Of a stretch of 57,933 nt of DNA, positions 1-8,788 are shown in pieces. Positions within the stretch are counted from its first letter, which is position 1. Each line of letters starts with the position of its first letter. Below the pieces are notes generated by a model. The model had not been told where the DNA came from. It saw only the letters and a program-made list of their open reading frames with translations, and ran no database searches. The stretch comes from an uncultured Lachnospiraceae bacterium (GTDB lineage: Bacteria; Bacillota; Clostridia; Lachnospirales; Lachnospiraceae). The DNA is taken from the NCBI GenBank assembly GCA_902760415.1, contig CACWGK010000004.1, forward strand, positions 1 to 57,933. Direction: 5' to 3'. The translations under genes and the position numbers were made by a program.

Positions 1-29
1 TGCAAGATTACTTCGTAATCTTGCACTGT
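1..29 (-). repeat. Edge copy of hairpin repeat family
   Basis: A near-perfect palindrome (arms TGCAAGATTAC and GTAATCTTGCA around TTC), followed on the plus strand by CTGT. Read on the minus strand it is ACAGTGC, palindrome, GCA and then the window edge. The same ACAGTGC border and a different palindrome occur twice at 7202-7387, so this is probably a third, truncated copy of that family. Confidence 0.6.
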
Positions 30-90
30 GGCGCTAAGCTTTCTGAAGCTTTCCAAAGTTGTTTCCCCTTTTCTCAAAACAACCGCGACT

Positions 91-120
91 ATTATACCAT
101 ATCTTGTGCATCAATATCAA
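91..120 (-). promoter_or_regulatory. Sigma-A-type promoter reading off the left edge
   Basis: Minus-strand TTGATA (115-120), an 18 bp spacer and TATAAT (91-96) with an extended -10 (TGG directly before it). It lies downstream of the lipoprotein terminator and points to a transcription unit beyond the window. The transcript would begin near position 84 and carry the edge hairpin repeat in its leader. A possible AAGGGG ribosome binding site and TTG-started frame lie in that leader but cannot be judged at the edge. Confidence 0.5.
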
Positions 121-125
121 ATCAA

Positions 126-155
126 AAGGGCGTCACCACAAAAAGTGACACCCTT
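126..155 (-). terminator. Terminator after the lipoprotein gene
   Basis: An 11-position stem (arms 126-136 and 145-155) that pairs fully only on the minus strand, where the one odd pair becomes U-G. It is followed by a T-rich but broken tract. It ends the metG-lipoprotein unit. Confidence 0.6.
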
Positions 156-177
156 CATTACATTTTATTATATAAAA

Positions 178-894
178 TTACTCTCCTGTTGAGTCCGATG
201 GACTTGCATCTGTAGCTGTTGCACTAACAGCTTCTGGAGCATTTGCATCAGTAAGTATGATATATTTATCAATATTTCTGAAATCTTCACTACCTATATA
301 GTAGCTATCCTCAGTTGTTATGATTCTGACCTTAACTGTCTCAGGAGTAGAATAATCTATACTCTCTACCGCTCCAGCAAGGATTCCGATTACACCACTG
401 GCAAACTCATACTCGTACTCTTCCTTCGTATAATCGTTATAATCACCATTTTCAACTGCCTGATTAAATCCCGCAACGTATTCAACAATTTCCGGATAAG
501 TCTGATTTACTATATCTATAGGATATATTGTAACATCCACATAATTTATATTGTTATCCTTATATGGAGTACCTACATCAAACTTGGCCTTACTATATAT
601 CTGCTTAGCAAGATCAACCATCGCAGGAGCAAGTTCTGGATCTCCAGATATATCCAGGTTATAAAACATCGACAGATTATCAGCTAGTCTTGTGACATTC
701 TGAAGATATGTCGCCTCTGCATCATCTGCATTTGCACCTGTTAATCTGACATATTCATCTGTTACTCCAAGATAATTTGAAGTTATAACGCTTTTTACAT
801 ACGCCTGATAGTTCGATGTATTAGCTCCACAGCCTGTAAGACTTAGTAGTAAAGCGATACAAAGCACCAGACAATGTATTTTCTTAATCTTCAT
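178..894 (-). CDS. Lipoprotein of unknown function
   Basis: A 238-residue exported lipoprotein. I place the start at the ATG at 894 because an AAAAGGAA ribosome binding site sits just upstream; the longer frame would start inside the leader. The N terminus has a Lys-rich n-region, a hydrophobic core and a lipobox LTGC, so it should be anchored on the outer face of the membrane. The mature part is acidic with a central segment rich in Tyr/Glu/Asp and a Ser/Thr/Ala-rich low-complexity tail. No family is recognised with confidence; it resembles clostridial lipoproteins of the DUF5105 kind. It begins 39 bases after metG and probably shares its transcript, followed by a hairpin terminator. Confidence 0.75.
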   Translation of the reverse strand: MKIKKIHCLVLCIALLLSLTGCGANTSNYQAYVKSVITSNYLGVTDEYVRLTGANADDAEATYLQNVTRLADNLSMFYNLDISGDPELAPAMVDLAKQIYSKAKFDVGTPYKDNNINYVDVTIYPIDIVNQTYPEIVEYVAGFNQAVENGDYNDYTKEEYEYEFASGVIGILAGAVESIDYSTPETVKVRIITTEDSYYIGSEDFRNIDKYIILTDANAPEAVSATATDASPSDSTGE

Positions 895-933
895 TTTAAT
901 AATTCCTTTTAGCCTTTTTACAGACAAGTGGTA

Positions 934-2940
934 TTAGCTGATCATTGATCCAGCTGGAACATCTTTATCGGCCGTAAGAAGTGCAAGTCTTCCCTCTTCA
1001 TCCTCAGCACACAGAAGCATACCTTCTGACAGAACACCCGCAAGCTTTGCTGGTGCAAGATTTGTTATAACAACAACCTTCTTGCCAACCATATCTTCAG
1101 GCTTATAATAATTCTTTATTCCAGAAACGATCTGAAGCACTCTTCCAGCTACCTGAACCTGTGAGCAAAGAAGCTTCTTAGACTTTGGAACCTCTTCACA
1201 TGAAAGAACTTCACCTATCTGAAGCTGCATTTTGTCAAAGTCATCTATTGTAAGAATAGGCTTCTGAACAGCCTCAACCTTAGCTGGCTCTGTTCTTTCT
1301 TCCTTAGCCTTCTTCTCAGCCTTTCTCTTCTCCTCTTCAGGATCAACTTCTGGCTCAGCAGGCTTTGAAGGGAAACGCTTCTCAATCTCATCAAGCATAG
1401 CATCTGTATCTATTCTAGCAAATAGAATCTCAGGCTCACTTGTAACCTTATTGCCATTTGGATATAGACCAAACTGTCCCATCTCTGTAACAGTTCTCTT
1501 CTCAACACCAAGCTGCTTCAGGATAGATGCTGATGTATCAGGCATAAATGGCTCAAGAAGTGAAGCACCCATAGTGATACTCTCTATAAGATTATAAAGA
1601 ACTGTATTAAGTCTGCCCTTCTTATCTTCTTCCTTTGCAAGAGCCCAAGGCATAGTCTCATCAATATATTTGTTACATCTCTTGAACAGATTCCATATCT
1701 CTGTAATAGCATCCGCTACACGAAGCTTATCCATGCAGATATTAACTCTGAGTCTTGTATCAAGAGCTACTCTCTTCAGATCATCATCTACTTCTTCATT
1801 GACCCCAGTGTTTGTTACAACACCTCCAAAGTACTTGTTAGACATTGAGATTGTTCTATTAACAAGATTACCAAGTACATTTGCAAGATCTGAATTAACA
1901 CGCTCGATAAGAAGTTCCCAAGATACTACACCATCATTTTCAAATGGCATCTCATGAAGCAGGAAGTATCTAACCGCATCAACTCCGAAGAGATCAACCA
2001 TATCATCTGCGTATAATACATTACCACGTGATTTACTCATTTTGCCATCAGACTGAAGTAACCATGGATGTCCAAATACCTGCTTTGGTAATGGCTCGCC
2101 GAGTGCCATCAGCATGATTGGCCAATAAATAGTATGGAATCTAAGAATATCCTTACCGATCAGATGAAGATCAGCTGGCCAATACTTCTTATATAACTCA
2201 TCACTGTTTCCATCAACATCATAGCCAAGACCAGTGATATAGTTTGACAGTGCATCGATCCATACATATACAACATGCTTAGGATCGAAGTCTACTGGGA
2301 TTCCCCATTTAAAGGATGTTCTTGAAACACATAGATCCTGAAGACCTGGCTTAAGGAATGTGTTAACCATCTCATTCTTACGAGCCTCTGGCTGAATAAA
2401 CTCTGGATGCTCATCGATATACTTGATAAGCTTTGGAGCATACTTACTCATTCTAAAGAAGTAAGCCTCTTCAGATGCTTCCTTAACTGGTCTTCCACAG
2501 TCAGGGCAGCAGCCGTCAACGAGCTGTGACTTAGTCCAGAATGACTCACAAGGTGTACAATAGAGTCCATCATATGAACCCTTATATATATCGCCCTGAT
2601 CATAGAGCTTCTTAAATATCTTCTGAATCTGCTTTTCATGATAAGGATCTGTTGTTCTGATAAACTTATCATATGAGGTATTCATCAGATCCCAGATACG
2701 CTTAATCTCAGCAGCTTTCTCATCAACAAATTCCTTTGGAGTATTCATTTCTTCAAAAGCCTTTGTCTCAATCTTCTGTCCATGTTCATCGGTTCCTGTC
2801 TGAAAACGTACATCATATCCGATGAATCTCTTGTATCTTGCGATACTGTCTGCGAGTACAATCTCATAGGTGTTACCGATATGAGGCTTACCTGATGCAT
2901 ATGCGATCGCAGTTGTAATGTAATAAGGTTTCTTTGCCAT
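934..2940 (-). CDS. metG: Methionyl-tRNA synthetase
   Basis: Charges tRNA-Met with methionine in the cytoplasm. From the ATG at 2940 (GAAGGAG just upstream) the protein has 668 residues. Visible marks are the HIGN class I signature at about residues 20-23, a zinc knuckle CTPC...CPDC at about 128-148, and KMSKS at about 300-304. After a charged linker rich in Lys/Glu the last roughly 105 residues form the Trbp111/EMAP-like tRNA-binding domain, which is normal for the long dimeric bacterial type. The next gene upstream, murA, ends in its own terminator, so metG is transcribed from the 160-base gap. No T-box or SAM riboswitch is evident there. Confidence 0.97.
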   Translation of the reverse strand: MAKKPYYITTAIAYASGKPHIGNTYEIVLADSIARYKRFIGYDVRFQTGTDEHGQKIETKAFEEMNTPKEFVDEKAAEIKRIWDLMNTSYDKFIRTTDPYHEKQIQKIFKKLYDQGDIYKGSYDGLYCTPCESFWTKSQLVDGCCPDCGRPVKEASEEAYFFRMSKYAPKLIKYIDEHPEFIQPEARKNEMVNTFLKPGLQDLCVSRTSFKWGIPVDFDPKHVVYVWIDALSNYITGLGYDVDGNSDELYKKYWPADLHLIGKDILRFHTIYWPIMLMALGEPLPKQVFGHPWLLQSDGKMSKSRGNVLYADDMVDLFGVDAVRYFLLHEMPFENDGVVSWELLIERVNSDLANVLGNLVNRTISMSNKYFGGVVTNTGVNEEVDDDLKRVALDTRLRVNICMDKLRVADAITEIWNLFKRCNKYIDETMPWALAKEEDKKGRLNTVLYNLIESITMGASLLEPFMPDTSASILKQLGVEKRTVTEMGQFGLYPNGNKVTSEPEILFARIDTDAMLDEIEKRFPSKPAEPEVDPEEEKRKAEKKAKEERTEPAKVEAVQKPILTIDDFDKMQLQIGEVLSCEEVPKSKKLLCSQVQVAGRVLQIVSGIKNYYKPEDMVGKKVVVITNLAPAKLAGVLSEGMLLCAEDEEGRLALLTADKDVPAGSMIS

Positions 2941-3076
2941 AATACTACTCTCCTTCAATTATGTATTCACACTATGTTTCTTAAGCGAATGGAACTTATC
3001 GTTACATGGGTTAAGTACATAAAAGCGCTAGAAGCTATTTTACCACACTCACAGGGATAATGAAAGATTTAAAAAA

Positions 3077-3098
3077 AGACACCTCATAAGAGGTGTCT
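3077..3098 (-). terminator. Terminator of murA
   Basis: Nine-base-pair stem AGACACCTC/GAGGTGTCT with an ATAA loop, followed on the minus strand by seven T. It starts five bases after the murA stop codon. Confidence 0.9.
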
Positions 3099-3102
3099 TA
3101 AT

Positions 3103-4422
3103 TTACATATTGCTGGCAAGTTCCAGCTTTGCTCTCTGAAGATCCTGTTCAGATTCAACTATCTTCATCATTCCGCCAAGTGCGGTTACCTTATCAGCAA
3201 AGTCTTCATATCCACGCTTGATATACTTGATATCTTCTATAGTGCTCACTCCATTTGCTGAAAGAGCCGCTATAACAAGCGCTGCGCCGGCTCTCAGGTC
3301 AGTAGCTCTAAGCACTGCACCATTATAACCTTTTACACCAGTTATAATAGCTGAGTTGCCTTCAACTCTTATCTTAGCTCCCATACGTGTAAGGTCTGCA
3401 ACATATCTGAATCTGTTCTCAAAGATACTTTCAGTTACGATGCTTGTTCCTTCTGAAAGTCCCAGGATAGCTGACATCTGTGCCTGCATATCTGTAGGGA
3501 ATCCAGGATATGGAAGAGTCTTAATCTGAGTAGACTTAAGTGTACCATCAGCCATGACTCTAACTGAATCATCATATTCGATAACATGTGCTCCCATCTC
3601 AACAAGCTTTGATGAGATAGCCTCAAGATGCTTAGGAATAACATTCTTGATAAGTACATTTCCGCGTGTAGCTACTGTCATAGCCATAAATGTTCCAGCT
3701 TCGATCTGATCTGGAATTATGGAGTACTCTGCTCCGTGAAGCTTCTCTACTCCACGTACACGGATAACATCTGTACCAGCACCCTTTATATTTGCGCCCA
3801 TAGTGTTGAGGAAGTTAGCTACATCAACTATATGAGGCTCCTTAGCTGCATTTTCAATAGTAGTCTTACCTGGTGAAAGAGATGCAGCCATCATGATGTT
3901 GATGGTAGCTCCTACTGATACAGTATCGAGGTAGATATGCGCACCGTGAAGCTCTGTAGCCTCAGCGATGATACTTCCTCCAGCAACTATCTCAGTTTTT
4001 GCACCAAGCTTTTCAAAGCCCTTTATATGAAGGTCTATAGGACGGGATCCTATATCACATCCTCCAGGAAGAGCTACATTTGCGTACTTATGCTTTCCAA
4101 GAAGAGCTCCTATAAGATAATAGGATGCACGGATCTTTCTGATATATTCATCATCAACCGGCTGTCTCTCACGGATTCCTTTTCCGCATATAACTACTGT
4201 GTGTCTATCCTTATATTCTACCGTAGCTCCGATATTCTCTATAGCTTTAAGAAGCGTTCTAGTATCGGATACATAAGGTACATTCTCTATTGTAACTTTG
4301 TCGTCTGTCATTACTGCTGCTGCAAGTATACCAAGAGCGGCATTCTTTGCACCTGCTATAACAACTTCTCCTTCAAGGCGTCTACCGCCTCTAATGACGT
4401 ATTGTTCTTCATTATGTCCCAT
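3103..4422 (-). CDS. murA: UDP-N-acetylglucosamine 1-carboxyvinyltransferase
   Basis: First committed step of peptidoglycan synthesis: transfers enolpyruvate from PEP to UDP-GlcNAc. The 439 residues contain the substrate Lys in AGAKNAA (about residue 26) and the active-site Cys at about 122 in LPGGCDIGSRP. That Cys is the residue alkylated by fosfomycin, so the enzyme should be of the fosfomycin-sensitive kind. The protein is about 20 residues longer than the E. coli enzyme, mostly at the C terminus. The gene is monocistronic by appearance: its own promoter lies 80-105 bases upstream and a strong terminator directly follows. Confidence 0.96.
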   Translation of the reverse strand: MGHNEEQYVIRGGRRLEGEVVIAGAKNAALGILAAAVMTDDKVTIENVPYVSDTRTLLKAIENIGATVEYKDRHTVVICGKGIRERQPVDDEYIRKIRASYYLIGALLGKHKYANVALPGGCDIGSRPIDLHIKGFEKLGAKTEIVAGGSIIAEATELHGAHIYLDTVSVGATINIMMAASLSPGKTTIENAAKEPHIVDVANFLNTMGANIKGAGTDVIRVRGVEKLHGAEYSIIPDQIEAGTFMAMTVATRGNVLIKNVIPKHLEAISSKLVEMGAHVIEYDDSVRVMADGTLKSTQIKTLPYPGFPTDMQAQMSAILGLSEGTSIVTESIFENRFRYVADLTRMGAKIRVEGNSAIITGVKGYNGAVLRATDLRAGAALVIAALSANGVSTIEDIKYIKRGYEDFADKVTALGGMMKIVESEQDLQRAKLELASNM

Positions 4423-4499
4423 GGTTAAATGGTCATCCTTCTAACTGGTTTTTTGAATTATTATGCGATTTACATAATATTTCACAATAAAACTATTTT

Positions 4500-4528
4500 A
4501 TTATATACATAAAATGCTATTTTGTAAA
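4500..4528 (-). promoter_or_regulatory. Promoter of murA
   Basis: Minus-strand TTTACA (4523-4528), exactly 17 bases, then TATAAT (4500-4505). This is a near-consensus sigma-A promoter. Transcription would start about 70 bases before the murA ATG. Confidence 0.8.
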
Positions 4529-4560
4529 GGTTTTTTAACATTTTGTGCTTTTCGTAATAT

Positions 4561-4608
4561 CTTTGTAATTGTTTACATGCTTTTTTGATGCTTTTTCTGA
4601 TGCTTTTT
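4561..4608 (-). repeat. Short A-rich direct repeats after the ABC permease
   Basis: On the minus strand, directly after the permease stop, the motif AAAAAGCATCA or a close variant occurs three times in a row. No stem with a T-run follows, so I see no terminator for the exporter operon here and it may read into murA. Confidence 0.4.
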
Positions 4609-6279
4609 TTAGCTCATTTTGCCCATATTCTCTATAATCTTAATCTTTCCTGTAAAGACAAGTCTGATTGCCACAACCGCCAGAATTATAAAGATTAAGA
4701 GGTGGAATGCAAGGATAGGCATCTTAAGAAGTTCATATATAAGAAGGCCAAGTCCTACAATTACCATAGATAAAACCATCATTATTGCCATATTAAAGAA
4801 AGTATTTAGATTACCTCTTAAGGCACTGTACTCATCATCCCATTCAACATATGGAGATGAGCTATCCATCATCATTCCGATAACAAGAGATATAATATGC
4901 GCAAGAAGCATCTGCAAAGCATAATATACGCACATATACGCAGGAACCTTTATATAAACACATATCATAATATCCGACAAAAGAAGCATTGGATATGTGA
5001 AAATGATACTAACAACCGCTTTCGCATAAAGCTGCGTCTCATATGGAACAGGAATGAACTTTATAAGTGCCAGGTGCTGTCCCTCTCTGGTAAAGGCTGT
5101 CGATGCCAGAGAATTAAGAGCTGTAGCTATAAATGATATAGAAATCACAGCCATCAAAAGAATCATTTCTGCCCTATCTCTTCCCTGCTGATACATATCT
5201 ATAAACGCTGCAAGGAATCCTTTATTTCTTGTGAAATGAAATAATAGGAATACACCTACTGGCCACAAGATATTTATGTATGCGCAGTTTCCAGAGAAAG
5301 CTTTTGTCCTAAGAATAACTCTAAGTTCCTTCTGAAGACTCGCCTTAAACTGTGAGCTGTCAGATATATCTTTCGCTTTTATCTCAGCCTTCTTAGATGA
5401 GCCAAGACTTGCAGCTGTATATAATCCTTTCTGATAAAGTGCTTTACCCAGGAAGTACAGTATAACTAGAAGCACTGCATTTCCAGAAAGACTCGCCAGT
5501 AGCCACAGAACGCTTCCCTCTGAGATAGCATTTGAAAGCCAAGGAACTGGGAAGAATATAATATTAAGAGATCTAAGAAGTATATTACTTCCGCTTCCAA
5601 GGGACTCTACATAGTTCTCCATATTTACTTCGCCGATTCCTCTAAGCGACAGAAGGAATAGCCCAGCAAAAAGAAGTAAAAAGATAGTCGACATCCTATA
5701 GAATATCTTCGCTGTCTTCACACGGCTGAGAGCAGCCATAAGTATGAGACTGAATATCGCACAATATATCATCGGAACTAGCGGTATAAGAAATACCCCC
5801 AACAGCGAACCAATGATTGATATAGGATTAAGTGCCGCGCCAAGTCCGACATTTCTACCTATCGCTATAAAATATCCTACAAATACAGCAATGAGAACCA
5901 TGAACTCCATAACGCTCTCTGCCATATATGCATAGAAAAACTTTGCCATCATTAAATGATGACTAGGTATAGGAAGGGTGACAAAATGTTCTCTATCAGA
6001 TGAGAAGAACATTACACTGAAGATCACTAGTATTCCAAATATCATAGAAAATGCTGACAGAATCTGCATTTCGAAAAGCATTCCGCCGCCTGGACTTCCT
6101 GCTTCCAGAAGTGCTTCTGTCATAACATAACTTATAAAGCCTACTATAAGAGTACACGGAATCATTATACCTAGAGCCGCAACTAGAGCCAGCACCCTGT
6201 AGCCTACACTCTTTGGCAGCTGCATTTCCGAGTTCTTACTTAGTATCTTAACAAGAGATCTAACACCAACTGTATTCAT
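4609..6279 (-). CDS. ABC-2-type exporter permease
   Basis: A 556-residue polytopic membrane protein, the membrane partner of the ATPase encoded 21 bases upstream. About twelve hydrophobic segments are visible, with the cytoplasmic motif SSDREHFVTLPIP between early segments and a long Lys-rich cytoplasmic stretch near residue 295. This length and layout fit the putative ABC exporter permeases common in Clostridia (B. subtilis YthQ is a comparable case) rather than the shorter ABC-2 permeases elsewhere in this window. The substrate is unknown. The ATG at 6279 has a GAGGG site nearby. Confidence 0.8.
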   Translation of the reverse strand: MNTVGVRSLVKILSKNSEMQLPKSVGYRVLALVAALGIMIPCTLIVGFISYVMTEALLEAGSPGGGMLFEMQILSAFSMIFGILVIFSVMFFSSDREHFVTLPIPSHHLMMAKFFYAYMAESVMEFMVLIAVFVGYFIAIGRNVGLGAALNPISIIGSLLGVFLIPLVPMIYCAIFSLILMAALSRVKTAKIFYRMSTIFLLLFAGLFLLSLRGIGEVNMENYVESLGSGSNILLRSLNIIFFPVPWLSNAISEGSVLWLLASLSGNAVLLVILYFLGKALYQKGLYTAASLGSSKKAEIKAKDISDSSQFKASLQKELRVILRTKAFSGNCAYINILWPVGVFLLFHFTRNKGFLAAFIDMYQQGRDRAEMILLMAVISISFIATALNSLASTAFTREGQHLALIKFIPVPYETQLYAKAVVSIIFTYPMLLLSDIMICVYIKVPAYMCVYYALQMLLAHIISLVIGMMMDSSSPYVEWDDEYSALRGNLNTFFNMAIMMVLSMVIVGLGLLIYELLKMPILAFHLLIFIILAVVAIRLVFTGKIKIIENMGKMS

Positions 6280-6300
6280 ACAAAAACCCTCAAATACATC

Positions 6301-7029
6301 TTACTCTAAAGTCTCGCCAATCATCTTTATAAAGATTGCTTCAAGATCCTCACCTGGATGCTTTGCCTTAAGATCATCAACAGTACCTTGATATAGGTTA
6401 TGTCCATGATTAATGATCATTATGCGGTCGCAAAGCTTCTCAGCAAACTCAAGGACATGAGTTGAGAATAGCACTGCATTTCCCTTCTCCGCATGTTCCT
6501 TCATCATTTGCTTAAGCTCAAATGCTGCAGTAGGATCAAGACCTGTCATAGGTTCATCCAGAATCCATGCAGGCGGATTATGAATAAGTGCAGCTATTAC
6601 CATAGTCTTCTGTCTCATTCCATGTGAATACTCCTTCATCGGACGTCCTAGAGAATCTCTGATTCCGAATCTTTCAGCGAGCTCATTTATACGTTCTTCA
6701 CGAGTATCCAAAGGTACCCTATAGAGATTTGCTATATAATTGATATACTCTATTCCAGTAAGCTGCAGAAGAATATCAGGATTATCTGCCACGTAGGCGA
6801 AACTCTCCTTGGCTTTGATAGGTTCCTTAACTATATCGAAACCATTTATCACTGCACTTCCTTCTGTAGGTTTAAGTATTCCCGTAAGCATTTTAATAGC
6901 GGTAGTCTTACCTGCTCCATTCGGTCCGGCAAATCCCACAATCTCGCCAGGCTTAATCTCAAAGGACAGGTCATCTACCGCCTTAAAATCTTTCCCATAC
7001 ACCATCGAAAGATTATTTGCTTTTATCAT
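6301..7029 (-). CDS. ABC transporter ATP-binding protein
   Basis: Cytoplasmic ATPase of 242 residues that powers the exporter permease encoded next. It carries Walker A GPNGAGKTT, the C-motif as YSHGMRQK, Walker B with AWILDEP and the switch His in FSTHVLEF. It belongs to the CcmA/DrrA-like branch that pairs with ABC-2 permeases. It is the first gene of a two-gene operon, started by ATG with AAGGAG upstream. No regulator is adjacent, so the trigger and substrate cannot be inferred. Confidence 0.9.
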   Translation of the reverse strand: MIKANNLSMVYGKDFKAVDDLSFEIKPGEIVGFAGPNGAGKTTAIKMLTGILKPTEGSAVINGFDIVKEPIKAKESFAYVADNPDILLQLTGIEYINYIANLYRVPLDTREERINELAERFGIRDSLGRPMKEYSHGMRQKTMVIAALIHNPPAWILDEPMTGLDPTAAFELKQMMKEHAEKGNAVLFSTHVLEFAEKLCDRIMIINHGHNLYQGTVDDLKAKHPGEDLEAIFIKMIGETLE

Positions 7030-7168
7030 ATGTAACTCCTTAATACATTATAGAACTATTAATAAACCTAGTTGCATAAAACTATTTTAATATTTGAATA
7101 TAGTATTTACAACAAAAATACTGACATTTATCTCACATATATTATCAATTCAGCAAATACCAAAAAAA

Positions 7169-7190
7169 GTCGCGAGGGATTCCTCGCGAC
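7169..7190 (-). terminator. Terminator downstream of the pyrBI unit and palindrome chain
   Basis: Perfect nine-base-pair GC-rich stem GTCGCGAGG/CCTCGCGAC flanked by A-run on one side and T-run on the other, so it could stop transcription in either direction. On the minus strand it closes the pyrB-pyrI transcript after the palindrome chain. Confidence 0.9.
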
Positions 7191-7201
7191 TTTTTATGAA
7201 C

Positions 7202-7387
7202 GTGTCCGCCCTTCGGGCGGATGCCAGGTCTTGACTCTTCGGGTCAAGACCTGGCACTGTCTGCGCCATATCAACAAAGTTGATATGCAAGGCTTGCTGC
7301 CGCAAACCTTGGTTCTGCTACGCAGAACGCGTCCTCCCTTCGGTCGGATGCACGATTATGATTCTGCGAATCATGATCGTGCACTGT
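7202..7387 (-). repeat. Chain of palindromes with two related 59-base units
   Basis: Two 59-base units (7202-7260 and 7329-7387) share a 23-base left part containing CCCTTCGG and GGATGC and a right border GCACTGT. Between them each holds a 29-base palindrome of entirely different sequence, both forming 13-pair stems with three-base loops and extended to 16 pairs by the borders. The spacer between the units holds three more hairpins: 7267-7287, 7288-7311 and 7312-7328. Odd pairs in the stems are G-U on the minus strand. The right end overlaps the pyrI stop codon. This fills the 340-base gap between pyrI and the ABC ATPase apart from the terminator and about 140 bases of AT-rich leader. Confidence 0.8.
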
Positions 7388-7793
7388 CTTCACAATATAT
7401 ACATCTATATATTCTTCTTTTTTCGTCTGTAAGATTGAAGATGTGTGGTATATTGGGCTCTATCGCTGTTATACATCTTGGATTCTTACATTTCTGGATA
7501 TTTACCAGTTTCTTTGGCAGTGCTACTTTCTTCTTCTCTATAGTTTTGCCGTCTTTGATAATGCAGACTGTTACACCTGGATCTATATATCCGATAACAT
7601 CTAGGTTGATATCGTATTCGGCTTTATCTACCTTTATGATATCCTTTTTACCCATTTTGCCAGACTTTACATTTTGCATCATAGCTACACTGCAGTCCAG
7701 CTTATCTAGACCGAGATCGTAGTAAAGACGCATTGCATTACCTGCTGTTATATGATCAAGTACTATTCCATTTTGTATACTATCTATCTTCAT
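7371..7793 (-). CDS. pyrI: Aspartate carbamoyltransferase regulatory chain
   Basis: Regulatory subunit of aspartate transcarbamylase; it binds nucleotide effectors and, through a zinc domain, contacts the catalytic chain PyrB. The 140 residues show an N-terminal allosteric domain and the zinc ligands as C-x4-C (CKNPRC) and C-x2-C (CIYC). Normal PyrI proteins end soon after the last Cys pair; here the final residues EDSARS and the TGA are supplied by the border of the palindrome chain. It follows pyrB by 14 bases in a pyrBI operon and has an AGGAAGGG ribosome binding site. Confidence 0.95.
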   Translation of the reverse strand: MKIDSIQNGIVLDHITAGNAMRLYYDLGLDKLDCSVAMMQNVKSGKMGKKDIIKVDKAEYDINLDVIGYIDPGVTVCIIKDGKTIEKKKVALPKKLVNIQKCKNPRCITAIEPNIPHIFNLTDEKRRIYRCIYCEDSARS

Positions 7794-7807
7794 AACTTAT
7801 CCCTTCC

Positions 7808-8722
7808 TTATTTTAGACCAAGCAATTTACAGATGAGTGCCATACGCACGAACTTTCCATACTTAACCTGACGGAAGTAGCAAGCTCTTGGATCATCATC
7901 TACAGATGGAGATATCTCATTTACCCTTGGAAGTGGATGAAGGATTATCATATCTTCCTTCGCAAGTGCCATCTTCTTCTTATCAAGGATGTAGGTATCC
8001 TTCAGTCTTACATAGTCGGCTTCGTTGAAGAATCTCTCTTTCTGAACTCTTGTCATATAGAGAATATCTACTTTCCCGATATTATCCTCAAGAGATTCTA
8101 CCTCTTCATATGCAAGACCAGCTGGTTCGATAACATCTGTTATGATATATTCTGGAACTCTAAGTTCCTTTGGTGATATAAGAACGAACTTGATTCCTGA
8201 ATATCTGGACATTGCCTTTATAAGACTGTGCACCGTACGTCCAAACTTAAGGTCACCACATAGACCAATCGTCATGTGATCTAGCTTCCCCTTCTCCTTT
8301 CTAATCGTAAGAAGGTCGGTAAGTGTCTGTGTTGGATGATTGTGACCACCGTCTCCTGCGTTAATGATAGGAACTGGAGCTACCATAGATGCAAGCTTTG
8401 GAGCACCTTCATTTGGATGTCTCATAGCTATAACATCCGCAAAGCATCCTACTACTCTAACAGTATCCTCTACTGATTCACCCTTTGACACTGAGGAATC
8501 ATTTGCTGAGGAAAAACCGATTACATTTCCACCAAGATCAAGCATAGCTGATTCAAAACTAAGACGAGTTCTAGTAGATGGCTCATAGAAAAGTGTCGCT
8601 ATCTTCTTTCCCTTCGCTATATCCGCATACTCTTCTGGATGTTCGAATATCTGTTCTCCAAGCTCTAGTACCTCATCTAACTCTTCAAGCGACAGGTCCA
8701 TAGGATCAATTAAATGTTTCAT
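7808..8722 (-). CDS. pyrB: Aspartate carbamoyltransferase catalytic chain
   Basis: Condenses carbamoyl phosphate and aspartate to carbamoyl aspartate in pyrimidine synthesis. I choose the ATG at 8722 (AAGGAG seven bases upstream) over a longer frame that would run through the terminator hairpin. The resulting 304 residues have the carbamoyl-phosphate loop STRTR at about 49-53, HPTQ, and HPLPR near the C terminus, all standard for ATCase. It is followed by pyrI, so the enzyme is the class with regulatory chains. A terminator-like hairpin sits immediately before its ribosome binding site, which suggests control by attenuation. Confidence 0.97.
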   Translation of the reverse strand: MKHLIDPMDLSLEELDEVLELGEQIFEHPEEYADIAKGKKIATLFYEPSTRTRLSFESAMLDLGGNVIGFSSANDSSVSKGESVEDTVRVVGCFADVIAMRHPNEGAPKLASMVAPVPIINAGDGGHNHPTQTLTDLLTIRKEKGKLDHMTIGLCGDLKFGRTVHSLIKAMSRYSGIKFVLISPKELRVPEYIITDVIEPAGLAYEEVESLEDNIGKVDILYMTRVQKERFFNEADYVRLKDTYILDKKKMALAKEDMIILHPLPRVNEISPSVDDDPRACYFRQVKYGKFVRMALICKLLGLK

Positions 8723-8736
8723 GCGATTCTCCTTAC

Positions 8737-8774
8737 AAAAATGAGTCATCCCGATATACAGGTGACTCATTTTT
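8737..8774 (-). terminator. Terminator or attenuator in front of pyrB
   Basis: Twelve-base-pair stem (8737-8748 with 8763-8774; core TGAGTCA/TGACTCA) around a 14-base loop. On the minus strand it ends in TTTTTG, and the pyrB AAGGAG site follows within three bases. It therefore stands between the transcarbamylase gene upstream and pyrB. Confidence 0.75.
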
Positions 8775-8788
8775 TAGTTTGTATTATA

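Noticed and set aside
3628-4428. Plus-strand open frames opposite murA (82 and 163 codons)
   Set aside because: They lie entirely antisense to a certain murA, have no ribosome binding site, and show Ser/Tyr/Cys-rich composition typical of shadow frames.
7202-7387. CRISPR array or tRNA cluster
   Set aside because: Only two full units, no regular spacer length, and the variable parts are palindromes rather than unique spacers; no tRNA cloverleaf or anticodon arm fits.
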